From positions 62,001-126,000 of the forward strand of contig NZ_MAXC01000055.1 of the NCBI RefSeq assembly GCF_001693485.1: a stretch of 64,000 nucleotides of DNA, written 5' to 3'. Below, piece by piece: positions 43,344-53,522 of this stretch. The notes beneath the pieces were generated by a model, which was not told the DNA's origin, searched no databases, and saw only the letters and a program-made list of their open reading frames with translations. This DNA is from Bradyrhizobium sp. LMTR 3 (GTDB lineage: Bacteria; Pseudomonadota; Alphaproteobacteria; Rhizobiales; Xanthobacteraceae). Every line of letters starts with the position of its first letter. Position 1 is the stretch's first letter. The position numbers were made by a program, and so were the translations under genes.

Positions 43344-43353
43344 TGTACGTACA
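43344..43353. promoter_or_regulatory. TGTACGTACA palindrome in the hydantoinase-racemase divergent gap
   Basis: A perfect 10-base palindrome of the TGTANNTACA form used by many FCD-type GntR regulators, placed 43 bases before the hydantoinase start and 99 bases before the racemase start. No GntR gene adjoins it; the regulator would be elsewhere. The match is short enough that chance cannot be excluded. Confidence 0.4.
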
Positions 43354-43451
43354 CTCGCTCACTCTTGTTTCCAGCAAATGATCATGCTTGCGTGGCATAG
43401 TCGTTGCTTCTCTCCAGATCGCGACGATGTCTGATCTCGCAGGAAAACATC

Positions 43452-44114
43452 ATGTCCCGTCCGCGCATTCTCGTCATCAATCCCAATTCCAACCGCGTGG
43501 TGACGCAGGGTTTGGAGGAAGCGTTGAAGCCGCTCAACTTCGACGGCGGGCCGGAGCTGGTCTGCCAGACGCTGGCCGAGGGTCCTTACGGAATCGAGAG
43601 TCAGGCTGACGTCGACGGCGTGACGATGCCGCTGCGCCGGTTGATCGAGAGCGACAACAGTTCGGCCGCCTTCGTCATTGCCTGCTACAGTGACCCGGGC
43701 CTGCACGTTTGCCGCGAAGGCACCGACCGGCCCGTGTTCGGCATCGCCGAATGCGGCGTGCTCACGGCGCTGGCGCGGGCGGACAGTTTTGGCGTCATCG
43801 CCATCGCCCAGCGTTCGATCAGGCGGCACCTGCGCTATCTCAGGCAGATGGGATTGATGGACCGGCTGACCGCCGAGCGGCCGCTCAACATGAGTGTGGC
43901 AGAGACCGCCTCTGGCGAAGGGACCCTGGCCAGGATGATCGAGGTGGGACGCACGCTGAAGGACGAGGATGGCGCTGGCGCGATCGTGATGGGCTGTGCC
44001 GGCATGGCGCGTCACCGCAGGCCGCTTGAAGATGCGCTCGGCATTCCCGTGATCGATCCGACGCAGGCCGCCGTGACCATGGCTCTGGGAGCGGTGCAGT
44101 TCTCGCGTCACTAG
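43452..44114 (+). CDS. Hydantoin / Asp-Glu racemase family protein
   Basis: Cofactor-independent two-cysteine racemase, 220 residues from ATG 43452 (AGGA upstream). Motifs: ILVINPNSNRVVTQG at the N-terminus, first catalytic Cys C78 (FVIACYSDPGL), second Cys C182 (IVMGCAGMA). Hydantoin and allantoin racemases share this form. Placement between the D-hydantoinase and a D-carbamoylase gene supports conversion of the unused L-hydantoin enantiomer. It is convergent with the carbamoylase gene. Confidence 0.92.
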   Translation: MSRPRILVINPNSNRVVTQGLEEALKPLNFDGGPELVCQTLAEGPYGIESQADVDGVTMPLRRLIESDNSSAAFVIACYSDPGLHVCREGTDRPVFGIAECGVLTALARADSFGVIAIAQRSIRRHLRYLRQMGLMDRLTAERPLNMSVAETASGEGTLARMIEVGRTLKDEDGAGAIVMGCAGMARHRRPLEDALGIPVIDPTQAAVTMALGAVQFSRH

Positions 44115-44149
44115 GCCTCCTTTATCCGGTCTCCAATCGCCGCGCTGGC

Positions 44150-44182
44150 GCGGGCGAGCCATTGCGCATGGCTCTCGCGCGC
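44150..44182. terminator. Strong hairpin between convergent genes
   Basis: Arms CGCGGGCGAGCCAT and ATGGCTCTCGCGCG pair at 12 of 14 positions around a 5-base loop (TGCGC). It lies in the 98-base gap between the racemase and D-carbamoylase stops, so could end transcription from both sides. No T-run follows, so it may instead only protect the messages or work with Rho. Confidence 0.55.
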
Positions 44183-44212
44183 ATGCCGGACATGTCGGCG
44201 GCTGCATTCTTC

Positions 44213-45145
44213 TCAACTTTCCGGCGGCGGCACCGCTCCGGTGCGGCTGCTGATCAGACCGTAGTGCTCGATGCGGCGATGCTGCGCAAAGTTGAAGATC
44301 GTTTCCTTGCCGAAGACGGTGGCATCGAGATCGCAAGGATGCAGCAGGAGTTCGTCTTCCTCGGTCCTGGCTTCGGCAACGATCTCGCCATCCGGGTTGA
44401 CGATCAGGCTGCCGCCGATCAATGGGTGACTGTCCTCGACGCCGGCCTTGGCGACGCACACGACCCATGTCGAGTTCTGATACGCACCGGCCTGCACCGA
44501 GAGGCGGTTATGAAACATCCGCTTCTCCGGCCCTTCCTCACTCTTCTCCGCATTGACCGAGGGCGTATTGTAACCGATCAGCACCATCTCGACGCCCTGC
44601 AAGCCCATGACGCGATAGGTCTCCGGCCAGCGGCGGTCGTTGCAGATCGCCATGCCAAAGATGCCGCCCAGCGCCCGCCAGACGTTGAAGCCGAGGTCGC
44701 CGGGCTCGAAATAGCGCTTCTCCAGATGTTGAAAGGCGCGCTTGGTGTCGAATTCCGCATGGCCCGGCAGGTGAACCTTGCGATACTTGCCGACGATCTT
44801 GCCGGCTTTATCGATGAGAATGCTGGTGTTGAAGTGATGTCCGTCGGGCGTCAACTCGGCATAGCCGAAATTCATGGCCATCTCGTACCGTGCGGCGCGT
44901 TCGAACAGCGGCCTCGTCGCCGCATTCGGCATCTCCCGCTCGAACCAGACATCGACCTCCGCCCGATCTTCCATGTACCAGCGTGGAAAGAACGTCGTGA
45001 GCGCCAGCTCCGGATAGACGATCAGGTCGGCCCCCTTGCCCTTGGCTTCATCCATCAGGTCAATCATGCGCTTGACGACGGCCTGGCGGCTCTCGGCTTT
45101 CTGGATCGGCCCCATCTGGGCGGCGGCAACGTTGACGACGCGCAT
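44213..45145 (-). CDS. N-carbamoyl-D-amino acid hydrolase (nitrilase superfamily), copy 1
   Basis: Cleaves N-carbamoyl-D-amino acids to D-amino acid, CO2 and ammonia. 310 residues with the Glu-Lys-Cys triad: E46 (YPELALTTFFP), K123 (KYRKVHLPG), C168 (AICNDRRWPE). Overall order (AAAQMGPIQ, FQHLEKRYFEPGDLGF, RVMGLQGVEMVLIGYNT) is that of D-carbamoylases, not beta-ureidopropionase. It is the last gene of the long leftward unit ending opposite the racemase gene. A close homologue sits at 59.3-60.3 kb. Confidence 0.95.
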   Translation of the reverse strand: MRVVNVAAAQMGPIQKAESRQAVVKRMIDLMDEAKGKGADLIVYPELALTTFFPRWYMEDRAEVDVWFEREMPNAATRPLFERAARYEMAMNFGYAELTPDGHHFNTSILIDKAGKIVGKYRKVHLPGHAEFDTKRAFQHLEKRYFEPGDLGFNVWRALGGIFGMAICNDRRWPETYRVMGLQGVEMVLIGYNTPSVNAEKSEEGPEKRMFHNRLSVQAGAYQNSTWVVCVAKAGVEDSHPLIGGSLIVNPDGEIVAEARTEEDELLLHPCDLDATVFGKETIFNFAQHRRIEHYGLISSRTGAVPPPES

Positions 45146-45281
45146 GAAATATTCCTCGAAAGTTCTTGAGTGAAGCTGCGCCGAACCAGAACGAAGCAGC
45201 CTGAAATTTGACGTATATCGCAGCCCGTTCCTACCCGGATTTGATCATTAGAATTTTCCGTTCGCTGGGAGTCAATTCTGC

Positions 45282-46285
45282 CTACCTTGGATCACCGGGC
45301 GAGCCCGGCACTTCCGGTACCGCTTTGAGATGACACGCCACCCACCCGCCGCCTCCGGCCGACCGGAGCTCCGGCTCGTCCGTTCGGCAGCGATCGAACA
45401 CGAATGGGCAGCGGGTATGGAAACGGCATCCGCTGGGTGGATTGATCGGGCTCGGAACGTCGCCCTTGAGAATGATGGGATTGCGGTCGGCGCCGGGATC
45501 GGGCAGCGGCACCGCCGAGAGCAACGCCTTGGTGTAGGGATGCTCCGGCGCGGTAAAGATTTGCTGCCTCGGTGCCATCTCGACGATCTTGCCGAGATAC
45601 ATGACCGCGACACGGTGGGTCATATGCTCCACAACAGCCAGGTCGTGACTGATGAAGAGCAGCGCGAGGCCGAACTCCTGCTGCAAATCCTGCAGCAGAT
45701 TGACGATCTGCGCCTTGACTGAGACGTCGAGCGCCGAGACCGCCTCGTCGCAGACGATCAGTTCAGGTTCCGCGGCGAGTGCCCGGGCGATGCCGATGCG
45801 TTGGCGCTGGCCACCTGAAAATTCGTGAGGCCGGCGGTTGAGCGCGTCGCGCGGCAGGCGCACGGTGTCCATCAGTGCCGCAACTCGGGCCTCGAGTTCG
45901 GCGGAAGATTTGGCGAGACCGAAATTGCGGATCGGCTCGGCCAGGATATCGCGCACCCGCATGCGCGGATTGAGGCTGGAGAACGGATCCTGGAATACCA
46001 CCTGCACACGGCGGCGCATGCTGCGCAGCCCGCCGGGCGAAAGATCGTCGATCCGCTGGCCATCCAGTACCACCTGCCCGGCCGTGATATCGAACAGCCG
46101 CAGGATGGCGCGGCCGACCGTCGACTTGCCGCAGCCGGACTCGCCGACGAGCGAGAGGGTTTGGCCACGCTCGACCTCGAACGACACGCCATCCACGGCA
46201 TAGACCCAGTTCGATGTGCGGCTGAACACCCCACCACGGACCGGAAAGTGCTTCTTGAGGTCGTTGACCTGGAGCAGTGGAGCAC

Positions 46286-46289
<4 letters not shown>
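45282..46289 (-). CDS. Oligopeptide-type ABC transporter ATPase (OppF-like)
   Basis: 335 residues. Walker A GESGCGKST, signature FSGGQRQRIGIARALA, Walker B LIVCDEAVSALDVS (Ala replaces the Pro usually seen after Glu, common in OppF), and the C-terminal cysteine region CRFHTRCPFVFDRC. It overlaps the OppD-like gene by 4 bases. Substrate is set by the binding proteins, probably a carbamoylated or cyclic amide. Confidence 0.94.
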
Positions 46290-47275
<986 letters not shown>

Positions 47276-47278
47276 GCT

Positions 47279-48202
47279 CTACAGGTCCTTGGCCATTCGC
47301 GGATCGAGTGCATCACGCAAGCCGTCGCCGAGCAGGTTGACGGCGAGCACGGTCACGGACAGGAAGGCGGCGGGAAAGAACACGATGAAGGGCTTTACCT
47401 GCCACAGTGCCCTGCCCTCGGCCATGATGTTACCCCAGGACGGAATCGTAGGTGGCGTGCCGGCGCCGATGAAGGAGAGGATGGACTCTACGATCATCGC
47501 GCTGGCGCAGATATAGGTCGCCTGGACCAGCAGCGGCGCCAGCGTGTTAGGCAGGATGTGGCGCAGGATGATCATCGGCGTTCGCGTGCCCGAGGCTGTG
47601 GCTGCATCCACATAGGGCTGCTCGCGCAGCGACAGCACGACGCTGCGCACGAGACGCGAAACGCGCGGGATCTCGGCGACGGCGATGGCCAGGATGACGT
47701 TGCCGACGCTGCCGCGCGTCAACGCCATCAACGCGACGGCGAGCAGGATCGGCGGGATCGACATCAGCCCGTCCATGAAGCGCATCACGATGCCATCAGC
47801 CCACCGCACGAAACCCGAGACGAGGCCGATGACAAGACCGGCGAGCGAGGCCAATAGCGCCACCGAAAGGCCTACGGTGAGCGACACGCGTGCTCCGTAG
47901 AGCACACGCGAATAGATGTCGCGGCCCAACGCATCGGTGCCGAACCAGAAGTCCGCAGATGGCGCGCGCGTGCGTTTGGCGGGAGCGAGCGCGGTCGGAT
48001 CGACGGTCCCGAGATAGGGCGCGAAGATCCCGACCAACACGAGGCAGAGGAGCAACGCGCCGCCGATCGCGACCGTCGGATGGTTGCGGAGGAAGCCGAG
48101 GATACCGCGCCGGACTGCCACCGGCGGCAGCAGATCCGGCAGTTGCGGCGCCAGAACAAGGCCCGGCGGCAGTCGCGCAGTACTGGTGGTCGGACCGGTC
48201 AA
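47279..48202 (-). CDS. Oligopeptide-type ABC transporter permease (OppC-like)
   Basis: 307 residues with several membrane helices. Signatures are FWFGTDALGRDIYSRVLYGA near residue 87-106 and the loop REQPYVDAATASGTRTPMII near 193-212, typical for OppC/DppC. It overlaps the OppB-like gene by 4 bases and precedes OppD by 3 bases. Confidence 0.94.
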   Translation of the reverse strand: MTGPTTSTARLPPGLVLAPQLPDLLPPVAVRRGILGFLRNHPTVAIGGALLLCLVLVGIFAPYLGTVDPTALAPAKRTRAPSADFWFGTDALGRDIYSRVLYGARVSLTVGLSVALLASLAGLVIGLVSGFVRWADGIVMRFMDGLMSIPPILLAVALMALTRGSVGNVILAIAVAEIPRVSRLVRSVVLSLREQPYVDAATASGTRTPMIILRHILPNTLAPLLVQATYICASAMIVESILSFIGAGTPPTIPSWGNIMAEGRALWQVKPFIVFFPAAFLSVTVLAVNLLGDGLRDALDPRMAKDL

Positions 48203-49140
48203 TAGCGGATCCTCGGGTCAACCAGGGTGTAGGTGACATCGACCATCAGATTGACCAGCACGTAGAGGAAGCTGAACAGCAGGACGATGCCCTGGATCAC
48301 CGGATAGTCGCGGCGCAGGATCGCATCGATCGTCAGCCGGCCGAGGCCGGGGATGGCGAACACGCTTTCGGTAACCACCGCGCCGCCGATCAGAAGCGCG
48401 ATACCGATGCCTATTACCGTCACAATCGGAACGGCTGCGTTTTTCAGCGCATGAATGAACAGGATGCTGTTCTGCCCCAGGCCCTTGGCGCGGGCGGTGC
48501 GGATATAATCCTGCTGCAGCACCTCGAGCATGGCGGCACGGGTGATGCGCGCGATCAACGCGATGTAGACACAGCCGAGCGCGACGGCGGGGAGGATCAG
48601 GTTCACCAGCCATGGCCAGAAGCCTTCGGCCAGCGGCGTATAGCCCTGCACCGGAAGCCATTCGAGATGTAATGCGAACACGTATGCCAGCACGTATCCG
48701 ACGACAAAGACAGGAAGCGAGAAACCGAACACGGCAAACGCCATGATGGTGCGGTCCAGCCAAGTTCCAGCCTTCCACGCCGCCACGACACCGAGCGGCA
48801 CGGCGATCAGAAGCGTCAGGACGAGGGTAATCACCATCAGCGAGAGCGTCGGCTCGATCCGCTGCGCGATCAGCGAGCCGACCGGCAGGTTGGTGAAGAT
48901 CGAGGTACCGAGATCGCCGTGCAGGATACGCCAGACCCAGCTCCCGAACTGAACCAGAAACGGCCTGTCGAGGCCGAGGGCCTGACGAATACGCTCCACG
49001 TCGGCGGGGCTCGCCTGGTCGCCCGCAATCACGGCCGCCGGATCGCCCGGCGCGATATAGAGCAGGCTGAACACGAACAGCGCGACGATCGCCATCACCG
49101 GCAGGGTCGCGAGAATGCGTCGGAGCAGATATGAGAGCAT
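48199..49140 (-). CDS. Oligopeptide-type ABC transporter permease (OppB-like)
   Basis: 313 residues; N-terminal YLLRRILATLPVMAIVALFV and LYIAPGDPAAVIAGDQAS are the DppB/OppB signatures, with the loop TRAAMLEVLQQDYIRTARAK near residue 195. It starts 17 bases after the binding-protein stop and overlaps OppC. Confidence 0.94.
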   Translation of the reverse strand: MLSYLLRRILATLPVMAIVALFVFSLLYIAPGDPAAVIAGDQASPADVERIRQALGLDRPFLVQFGSWVWRILHGDLGTSIFTNLPVGSLIAQRIEPTLSLMVITLVLTLLIAVPLGVVAAWKAGTWLDRTIMAFAVFGFSLPVFVVGYVLAYVFALHLEWLPVQGYTPLAEGFWPWLVNLILPAVALGCVYIALIARITRAAMLEVLQQDYIRTARAKGLGQNSILFIHALKNAAVPIVTVIGIGIALLIGGAVVTESVFAIPGLGRLTIDAILRRDYPVIQGIVLLFSFLYVLVNLMVDVTYTLVDPRIRY

Positions 49141-49157
49141 GTGGATTCACCGCCCCA

Positions 49158-50762
49158 TCATGCGGTCTTCGACACGCCCCAGAAGAAGGGCAACGGTCCC
49201 TTCGTCACCCCCGCAATGTTCTTGCGCCACGCGGTGTAGCTAAGGAAGAAGCCGGTCGGTGCATAGATGACGTCCTCGAGCGCCGCCTTGTTGAGGCGCT
49301 TCACCGCCGCCTTCTCTTCATCAATACTCTTGGCGTCGAACCATGCCGTAACCTCCTTTTCCACGGTCGCGCTCGTCGGCCAGCCAAACCACGCCTTGTC
49401 GCCGGTGCCGCGAATGGCGTTGTAGGCGGCGGGGCTGATGCAGTCCGCGCCCGCGTGCCAAGTGTGAAACATTTGCCAGCCGCCCTGGCCCGGAGGCGTC
49501 TTCTGGGCGCGGCGCGAACCGACCGTGCCCCAATCGGTCGCGACGAAATCGACATTCATGCCCATCTTCTTCAATAGATCCGCCGTGACATCGCCCTGCG
49601 CCTTGGTGATCGGCTGATCCTGCGCGACGACACACGTGACCGGCTGGTCCGTATAGCCGCTCTCGGCCAACAGCTTTTTCGCCGCGGCGAAATCGCGCTT
49701 GCCCTTCAGAATCTCGCCGCCCTCTTCGGTGTAGAGTGGCGTATTCGGCGTGAAGAAGCCTGGCAGCGGCTTCCACAGCGCAGTATCGTCACCAACCAGC
49801 GCACGCATGTAATCTTCCTGGCTCAGCGCCGTGAGCAACGCGCGTCGCGCCCTCACTTCGTTGAAGGGCGGGTGCAGATGGTTCATCCGGAACGCACCGA
49901 TGTTGCCGAGCGGATCGGCGATGTCGACGCTGATGTTGCGATTCTTCCTGAGTACCGGCACCAGATCGGGGATCGGATTCTCCCACCAATCGACCTCGCC
50001 GTTCTGCAGCGCGGCCGCCGCGGTCGCGGGATCCGGGATCACCACCCATTCAACGCGGTCGATCAGCATCTGCTTGCCGCCGGCAAGCCAGGACGCCTTC
50101 TCCTGCCGCGGCACGTAATCGGCAAACTTCTCGAACACCGCCTTGGCGCCGGGCACCCACTCGCCCTTCGCGAACTTCATCGGACCCGAGCCGATATATT
50201 CGGCGATCTGCTTGAACGGGTCAGTCTGGGCCATGCGCTCCGGCATGATGAAGGCGCAGGGCGTACTGTTCTTGCCCAGCGCCAGCATCATCTTCGGATA
50301 AGGCTGCTTCAGCACCCATTTGAAGGTTTTGTCGTCGACGGCGGTCAGCTCGTTCTGGATCGCCTTGATCATCTGCCCCATGGGATCGCGAACCGACCAA
50401 CGCGCGAGGCTCGCTACCACGTCCTTGCTCAGCACCGGCTCGCCGTCGTGAAATTTCAACCCTGATCGAAGGCGAAAGGTCCAGGTCAGACCGTCATCGG
50501 TCACTTCTTCGGACTCGACCATCTGGCGTTGCGGCTGCAGCTTGTCGTCGAGGCCGTAAAGGGTATCCCACACCATCGCAGCGGCATTGCGCACGACATA
50601 CTGGGTCCCCCAGATGGGATCGAAATTCGCGAGGTTGGCCTGGGGCACGAAGCGCAAGGTGCGCGCCGCTGCGCTTTGGGAAAGGGCCGGCATCGAAAGC
50701 CCGCCGGTTGCCGCCAGGCTGCCTACCCCGGCTATTCCCTTCAACAGAGTCCTGCGATCCAT
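49158..50762 (-). CDS. Oligopeptide-type ABC solute-binding protein with Tat-like signal
   Basis: 534 residues from ATG 50762 (GGGAG 7 bases upstream). The N-terminus MDRRTLLKGIAGVGSLAATG has the twin-arginine form, so it may be exported folded by Tat. SBP_bac_5 motifs: NFDPIWGTQYVVRNAAAMVW, GLKFHDGEPVLSKDVVASLA and PPFNEVRARRALLTALSQED. It is encoded directly before its permease genes. It shares family and signal type with the second binding protein at 53.5-55.1 kb. Confidence 0.93.
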   Translation of the reverse strand: MDRRTLLKGIAGVGSLAATGGLSMPALSQSAAARTLRFVPQANLANFDPIWGTQYVVRNAAAMVWDTLYGLDDKLQPQRQMVESEEVTDDGLTWTFRLRSGLKFHDGEPVLSKDVVASLARWSVRDPMGQMIKAIQNELTAVDDKTFKWVLKQPYPKMMLALGKNSTPCAFIMPERMAQTDPFKQIAEYIGSGPMKFAKGEWVPGAKAVFEKFADYVPRQEKASWLAGGKQMLIDRVEWVVIPDPATAAAALQNGEVDWWENPIPDLVPVLRKNRNISVDIADPLGNIGAFRMNHLHPPFNEVRARRALLTALSQEDYMRALVGDDTALWKPLPGFFTPNTPLYTEEGGEILKGKRDFAAAKKLLAESGYTDQPVTCVVAQDQPITKAQGDVTADLLKKMGMNVDFVATDWGTVGSRRAQKTPPGQGGWQMFHTWHAGADCISPAAYNAIRGTGDKAWFGWPTSATVEKEVTAWFDAKSIDEEKAAVKRLNKAALEDVIYAPTGFFLSYTAWRKNIAGVTKGPLPFFWGVSKTA

Positions 50763-50903
50763 AGTGCTCTCCCAGTCTCGAAATTGTTGCAGCGGTTCCG
50801 CCCGTTTCATCGGCCGAGGATTCGGCACCAAATGAGGCGAAACAGGCCAGTCAGACGGATAGCAATTAGTCTCCTTATGCTTGCAAGCGGTATGCCAGCA
50901 GCT

Positions 50904-52073
50904 TCAGCCGACGCGCTGCTTGAATTTCGACGATTGTTGCGGGTGCCACCAACGTCCACCGATCACGACGCCTTCGGATACGATCTTGCGATCACCCATC
51001 AGGTGCTCGCCGACGACGTCAACGTAGTCGAACTGGCCTGACGCGATCGAGATCAGGGTGGCGTCTCCCACGCTCCCCGGCTTGAGGCTGCCGAGCTCGG
51101 GACGCCGCAGCGCCATTGCCGCATTGACCGTCGAAGCCGCGATCACATCAGGGAGCGGCATACCCATGCAAAGGAACTTGGACATGGTCGTCACCTGATC
51201 GAAGGCTGGGCCGTCGATGCACAGGAGATGGACATCCGAGGAGATGGTGTCCGGATAAAAGCCGTTGGCGAGCATCGCCCGCGCGGTCTTGAAGGCGAAC
51301 GAGCCTTTGCCGTGGCCGATGTCGAACAACACGCCACGTTCGCGCGCCTCCAGCACGACTTTTTTCACCGTGCCCTGGGCTGTCGCGGCCGTATTGGGAA
51401 ACGGCCGGAATGCGTGGGTGAGAACGTCGCCGGGACGCAGCCGCGCGACCACCTCCTCGTAGCTCGGCGGCGGATGGTCGATATGTGCCATCAGCGGCAT
51501 ACCAACCTGATCGGCGACCTCGAGCGCGATGTCCAGCGGAACGAGCCCCGAAGTGCCGGAGGCGTGAAGACCGACCCGCACCTTGATGCCGACGATGAGG
51601 TCGCGGTTGGCCTCGGCCACCGCGACGGCGTCGATCGGGTTCATCAGCCGGATCTCCTCGCTTTCACCGACCATGACCCTACGCGAAAAGCCATAAATGC
51701 CGGCGTGCGAGACATGCAGATAGGCGAGGATGCGAACCTCGCTCCGCTCGATCACATGCTTGCGAAAGCCTGCGAAATTACCGGGGCCAGCGCTGCCAGT
51801 GTCCACCGCCGTGGTGACACCGGAGGTGCGGCAGAACTCCTCGGCGTCGATGCCGAGCGAGGTGCCGCCCCAATAGACGTGGGTGTGCAGGTCGATGAGC
51901 CCTGGAGTAACAATGTAGCCCGAGACGTCGCGCACGTCCGTTCCCGGGTCGGCCTTGAGCTCGTTGCCGACCATGACGACTTTGCCGTTGGCGAAGGCGA
52001 CATCCGCTACGGCATCGAGCTTCTGGGAGGGGTCGATCACCCGGCCACCACGCAGGACCAAATCGAAAGCCAT
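50904..52073 (-). CDS. Amidohydrolase, COG3964-like metallohydrolase
   Basis: 389 residues from the ATG at 52073 (AGGAG 6 bases upstream; a second ATG at 52079 is right on the site). Metal ligands: HTH in LIDLHTHVYWGG, lysine of VGIKVRVGLHA, His of MAHIDHPPPS, His of VLTHAFRPFP, Asp of ISSDVHLLCID. It is related to the amidohydrolase at 31.3-32.5 kb. COG3964 relatives hydrolyse N- or O-acyl acids. It lies in the leftward unit, 141 bases before the OppA-like gene. Confidence 0.9.
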   Translation of the reverse strand: MAFDLVLRGGRVIDPSQKLDAVADVAFANGKVVMVGNELKADPGTDVRDVSGYIVTPGLIDLHTHVYWGGTSLGIDAEEFCRTSGVTTAVDTGSAGPGNFAGFRKHVIERSEVRILAYLHVSHAGIYGFSRRVMVGESEEIRLMNPIDAVAVAEANRDLIVGIKVRVGLHASGTSGLVPLDIALEVADQVGMPLMAHIDHPPPSYEEVVARLRPGDVLTHAFRPFPNTAATAQGTVKKVVLEARERGVLFDIGHGKGSFAFKTARAMLANGFYPDTISSDVHLLCIDGPAFDQVTTMSKFLCMGMPLPDVIAASTVNAAMALRRPELGSLKPGSVGDATLISIASGQFDYVDVVGEHLMGDRKIVSEGVVIGGRWWHPQQSSKFKQRVG

Positions 52074-52148
52074 CGTCATCTCCTGATATGACCGTGAAGG
52101 AAGCGGCGGGAGCCGCCTGCCCACGGAAGCGGATGGATCGACCAGCCG

Positions 52149-53522
52149 TCAACCATTGAAGGCGGCCTGCGCTTCCGGCAGATCCCAGATTTTGCCAATC
52201 GCCGCGGTTGCGGCCGAGATTATCGCAGCCTCGTCGCCGTGAACGTATTGCCCGGCATCGATCAGGACGCGTCCATCAACGACGACCTGGTCGATATTGG
52301 CGCGGTTCGCGAGCGCGACCAGTCCGCGTCTGGGATCGAACAGCGGCTGAAGGTGCGGATGGGTTAGGTCGACGACGGTGAGGTCGGCGGTTGCGCCCGG
52401 CGCGATCACCCCGAGGTCCGGCCGCTTGAGCAACGAAGCCGCGGTTGCAGTGACCGACTCGATCAGGTCCGGCGCGCTTGCCACATCAGCGCGTCCGGAC
52501 GCGATCTTCGAGATCATCGAAGCGGCATTCAGTTCGCCGAGCAGATCCATATTGTAGCCGTCGGTTGCGACCACCGTCCCGACGCCGTGCCCGGCGAACC
52601 GGCTAAACGCGGCGGTAACACCGGAGCGCGCAAACACGCGCGGACAGTTCAGCACCGTGGCGCCCCTCGCCGCCATCAGCTTCAAATCGCTATCGGAACT
52701 GGCGATGCAGTGCGCCGCCAGAAGGTCTGGCGCAAGCAGGCCCAACCAGTCGAGATATTCCGCCGGCGTGCGGCCATCGTAGCGTGCGCCGATCGTGGCG
52801 ACCTCGGCGGCGCTCTGGGCGACATGGGTCGTGATGGGAACATCGAGTTCGCGCGCGCGAACCGCGCACGCCTTCAGCAGGTCCGGGCCACATGTGTCTG
52901 TTGCGTGCGGGCTCATCGCGACGCCGATCCGGCCGTCGCCGCGCCCGTTCCAGCGCTGATACAGTGCATTCCAGGTATTCAGATCGGCCTGGCCGTCATC
53001 GCCGGCATAGCGCACCACGCCATCCGGTCCGGCCGTGGCATCCGATGTGGAGAACAGATAGGGCGCGCCGTAGAACCGGATCCCCATCTCCTCGCCAGCG
53101 TCGAACATCTCCGGGATCGAGTTGCGAAACGGCTCCATCACCGTTGTGGCGCCGCCCTTCAGCAGTTGCAGGATGCCAAGCCGTGCGATTGCAAGGCGCT
53201 CTGTCGGCGACAGCAGCACCGCGCCGCGCTTGGTCAGCGGCAGCAGCACCGTATAGACGATGCTCTGGTTGTTGCGGCGGCCATTGCCATCTTCCGTATG
53301 CGTCCGCGCGACCGCTTCGCTGAAGCAGTGGTTGTGCATGTTGATCAGGCCGGGCAGCACAAAGCGGCCCGGCCTGTCGAAGACCTCGGTAGCGGACGGC
53401 TTGTCGCGCGTCACTGCGACGATCCGCTTGCCCTCAAGCAACACCCAATGATCGCGCAGCACCTCCTGCGCGCCATCGCGGCGTGACAACACATAACTGC
53501 CGAAGATCGCGATTCCGCTCAT
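52149..53522 (-). CDS. ATZ/TRZ-type amidohydrolase (cytosine deaminase / chlorohydrolase family)
   Basis: 457 residues from ATG 53522, which overlaps the preceding stop (ATGA). Subtype III amidohydrolase: H63 and H65 (LINMHNHCFSEA), His of VAMSPHATDTCG and LAAHCIASSDSD, Asp of VVATDGYNMD. Relatives deaminate or dechlorinate triazines, guanine, cytosine or S-adenosylhomocysteine. With two other cyclic-amide hydrolases nearby, a deaminating role on an N-heterocycle or guanidino compound is plausible but unproven. Confidence 0.9.
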   Translation of the reverse strand: MSGIAIFGSYVLSRRDGAQEVLRDHWVLLEGKRIVAVTRDKPSATEVFDRPGRFVLPGLINMHNHCFSEAVARTHTEDGNGRRNNQSIVYTVLLPLTKRGAVLLSPTERLAIARLGILQLLKGGATTVMEPFRNSIPEMFDAGEEMGIRFYGAPYLFSTSDATAGPDGVVRYAGDDGQADLNTWNALYQRWNGRGDGRIGVAMSPHATDTCGPDLLKACAVRARELDVPITTHVAQSAAEVATIGARYDGRTPAEYLDWLGLLAPDLLAAHCIASSDSDLKLMAARGATVLNCPRVFARSGVTAAFSRFAGHGVGTVVATDGYNMDLLGELNAASMISKIASGRADVASAPDLIESVTATAASLLKRPDLGVIAPGATADLTVVDLTHPHLQPLFDPRRGLVALANRANIDQVVVDGRVLIDAGQYVHGDEAAIISAATAAIGKIWDLPEAQAAFNG

